Both the position numbers and the translations under genes were made by a program. Of a stretch of 5,952 nucleotides of DNA, positions 4,882-5,952 are shown piece by piece. The notes beneath the pieces were generated by a model. It searched no databases and had not been told where the DNA came from. It saw only the letters and a program-made list of their open reading frames with translations. The stretch is from an uncultured Treponema sp. (GTDB taxonomy: Bacteria; Spirochaetota; Spirochaetia; Treponematales; Treponemataceae), in contig CALBXN010000013.1 in the NCBI GenBank assembly GCA_937890485.1, positions 1 to 5,952 on the forward strand, given 5' to 3'. Numbering within the stretch: position 1 is the first letter of the stretch; each line of letters begins with the position of its first letter.

Positions 4882-5238
4882 ATGATAGTTAAAGAATCAA
4901 AAAATGATTTACGTAAAAAAAGACATGCTCGTGTTCGTAACAAAATAAGTGGAACAGCTGAATGTCCTAGATTAAACGTATTTAGATCAAATACACAAAT
5001 ATTTGCTCAAATTATCGATGATGTTAAGGGCGTTACTCTTGTTAGCTCTTCATCTGTCGAATTAAAAATAAAAAACGGAGGCAATGTTGAAGGCGCAAAA
5101 GCTGTTGGTAAAGACATTGCTGAAAAAGCTAAAAAAGCAAAAATCAATAAAGTAGTTTTCGATAGAGGTGGATACCTTTACCACGGACGTGTTCAAGCTT
5201 TAGCTGAAGCTGCACGTGAAAATGGACTAGAATTCTAA
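4882..5238 (+). CDS. rplR: 50S ribosomal protein L18
   Basis: This 118-residue protein has the normal length. L18 binds 5S rRNA and, with L5, carries it to the central protuberance of the large subunit. The basic N-terminus (residues 9-21, LRKKRHARVRNKI) leads into PRLNVFRSNTQIFAQIIDD. The C-terminal signature KVVFDRGGYLYHGRVQALAEAAR is followed by ENGLEF, the standard ending. AAGGAG (4866-4871) lies 10 bases before the ATG, and the gene starts 20 bases after the rplF stop. Its partner L5 is the truncated gene at the left end of the same cluster. Confidence 0.97.
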   Translation: MIVKESKNDLRKKRHARVRNKISGTAECPRLNVFRSNTQIFAQIIDDVKGVTLVSSSSVELKIKNGGNVEGAKAVGKDIAEKAKKAKINKVVFDRGGYLYHGRVQALAEAARENGLEF

Positions 5239-5254
5239 GAGGGAGGTACAGATT

Positions 5255-5758
5255 ATGCCAAAAACAAAAATGGACTCTAAGAAAAACTTGCTTGAAGAAA
5301 AAGTTGTTTCTATAGGCCGTGTAACAAAAGTTACAAAAGGTGGACGTCATTTTAGATTCTCAGCTACAGTAGTAGTTGGTAATAGAAAAGGACTAGTAGG
5401 AATCGGAACAGGAAAAGCTAATGAAGTTCCTGAAGCTATTAAAAAAGCTATTCAAGCAGCTAATAAAAACGTAACTAAGGTTGCATTAATTGATAATAGA
5501 ACAATCCCACATGAAGCTATAGGAAAAGTTGGACGTGCACAAGTTCTTGTTAAACCTGCTAAAGAAGGTACAGGAATCATCGCTGGTGGATCTGCCAGAG
5601 TTGTTCTTGAACTTGCTGGTGTTCATGATATAGTTTCTAAATCACTTGGATCAAATACAAAAATTAACGTAGCAAAAGCTACTTTAGAAGCTCTTAAAAT
5701 GCAAAAAACTCCTGAACATGTTGCTGCATTAAGAGGAAAGAAAGTAGAGGAGCTATAA
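5255..5758 (+). CDS. rpsE: 30S ribosomal protein S5
   Basis: This 167-residue protein matches the usual length. S5 contacts 16S rRNA near the decoding site and takes part in translational accuracy. The N-terminal double-stranded-RNA-binding domain contains LEEKVVSIGRVTKVTKGGRHFRFSA (split here as LEEKVVSIGRV and TKVTKGGRHFRFSA). The loop around KGGRHF, where spectinomycin-resistance changes are known, looks wild type. GDGNGxVGxGxGKA-like VVGNRKGLVGIGTGKANEVP follows. The C-terminal domain has GTGIIAGGSARVVLELAGV and SLGSNTKINVAKATLEAL. GGGAGGT (5241-5247) precedes the ATG by seven bases. The stop is one base before the rplO start, and rplO's ribosome binding site lies inside the last codons of this gene. 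Confidence 0.97.
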   Translation: MPKTKMDSKKNLLEEKVVSIGRVTKVTKGGRHFRFSATVVVGNRKGLVGIGTGKANEVPEAIKKAIQAANKNVTKVALIDNRTIPHEAIGKVGRAQVLVKPAKEGTGIIAGGSARVVLELAGVHDIVSKSLGSNTKINVAKATLEALKMQKTPEHVAALRGKKVEEL

Positions 5759-5759
5759 T

Positions 5760-5952
5760 ATGAAGTTACATGAATTAAACGCTTCTCCAGAAGCAAAAAC
5801 AAGAAAAAGAGTTGGACGTGGACCAGGTAGTGGTTTAGGAAAAACTGCTGGCCGTGGAGAAAACGGACAAAAATCTCGTTCAGGAGCAAGTATTCCAGCT
5901 TGGTTCCAAGGTGGACAAACTCCACTATATAGAAGACTTCCTAAACGTGGAT
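5760..5952 (+). CDS. rplO: 50S ribosomal protein L15, N-terminal part (runs off the window)
   Basis: The frame starts at ATG 5760 and reads MKLHELNASPEAKTRKRVGR, then GPGSGLGKTAGRGENGQKSR, SGASIPAWFQGGQTPLYRRL and PKRG, 64 residues to the right edge. MKLHEL, the basic Gly-rich RVGRGPGSGLGKTAGRG segment and FQGGQTPLYRRLPKRG identify L15, a late-assembly 23S rRNA-binding protein of about 145 residues. GAGGAG (5747-5752) inside the end of rpsE is the ribosome binding site, so translation is probably coupled. In the usual spc order rpmD (L30) would come between rpsE and rplO; here only one base separates them. The IPAWF segment resembles, from memory, Erysipelotrichales or Mollicutes L15. Confidence 0.95.
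   Translation, partial: MKLHELNASPEAKTRKRVGRGPGSGLGKTAGRGENGQKSRSGASIPAWFQGGQTPLYRRLPKRG

Noticed and set aside
1..5952. tRNA, rRNA, riboswitch, insertion-sequence ends or attachment sites
   Set aside because: I looked on both strands and saw no cloverleaf, rRNA-like stretch, recognisable aptamer core or terminal inverted repeats with target duplication.

Overview
The window looks like a join of three pieces of DNA from different genomes, not one continuous chromosomal region. The evidence is in the sequence: a sharp base-composition step near 300 and a broken gene at each of two seams.

Region 1 (1 to about 304) is GC-rich (about 60% G+C on hand-counted lines). It holds an internal fragment of a class V, PLP-dependent cysteine desulfurase/selenocysteine lyase-like protein. 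The fragment ends abruptly where AT-rich DNA starts. The sequence resembles proteins of gut Clostridia.

Region 2 (about 298 to about 3270, 35-40% G+C) reads like a host-associated spirochaete, most likely Treponema-like. It holds the last 26 codons of dapA, followed by asd (lysine/threonine/methionine pathway). A strong bidirectional terminator separates asd from a convergent nudC-type NADH pyrophosphatase. Next come a decayed C-terminal remnant of an Rpn/PD-(D/E)XK family nuclease-transposase and a promoter-like sequence. A pentanucleotide repeat (10 x AACTC, 3 x AACTT) and a long terminator-like hairpin follow, and then the start of a lipoprotein gene.

Region 3 (about 3270 to 5952, about 36% G+C) is the middle of a spc ribosomal protein operon: rplE (3' two thirds), rpsN (zinc type), rpsH, rplF, rplR, rpsE and rplO (5' part). 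All genes are on the + strand, tightly packed, with good Shine-Dalgarno sites. The S14 sequence and the lack of rpmD between rpsE and rplO point to an AT-rich Bacillota/Mollicutes-like organism (Erysipelotrichales or RF39-like), not a spirochaete. Trp is encoded by TGG and no in-frame TGA is seen, so the standard bacterial code fits.

The open frame at 3066-3635 fuses a lipoprotein signal peptide to the C-terminal two thirds of ribosomal protein L5. L5 acts in the cytoplasm and is essential, so this is best explained as a chimeric metagenome or amplified-DNA assembly. I found no convincing new multi-gene system. The most interesting local structure is the leader of the lipoprotein gene: near-consensus promoter, AACTC repeat, terminator-like hairpin, then ribosome binding site.
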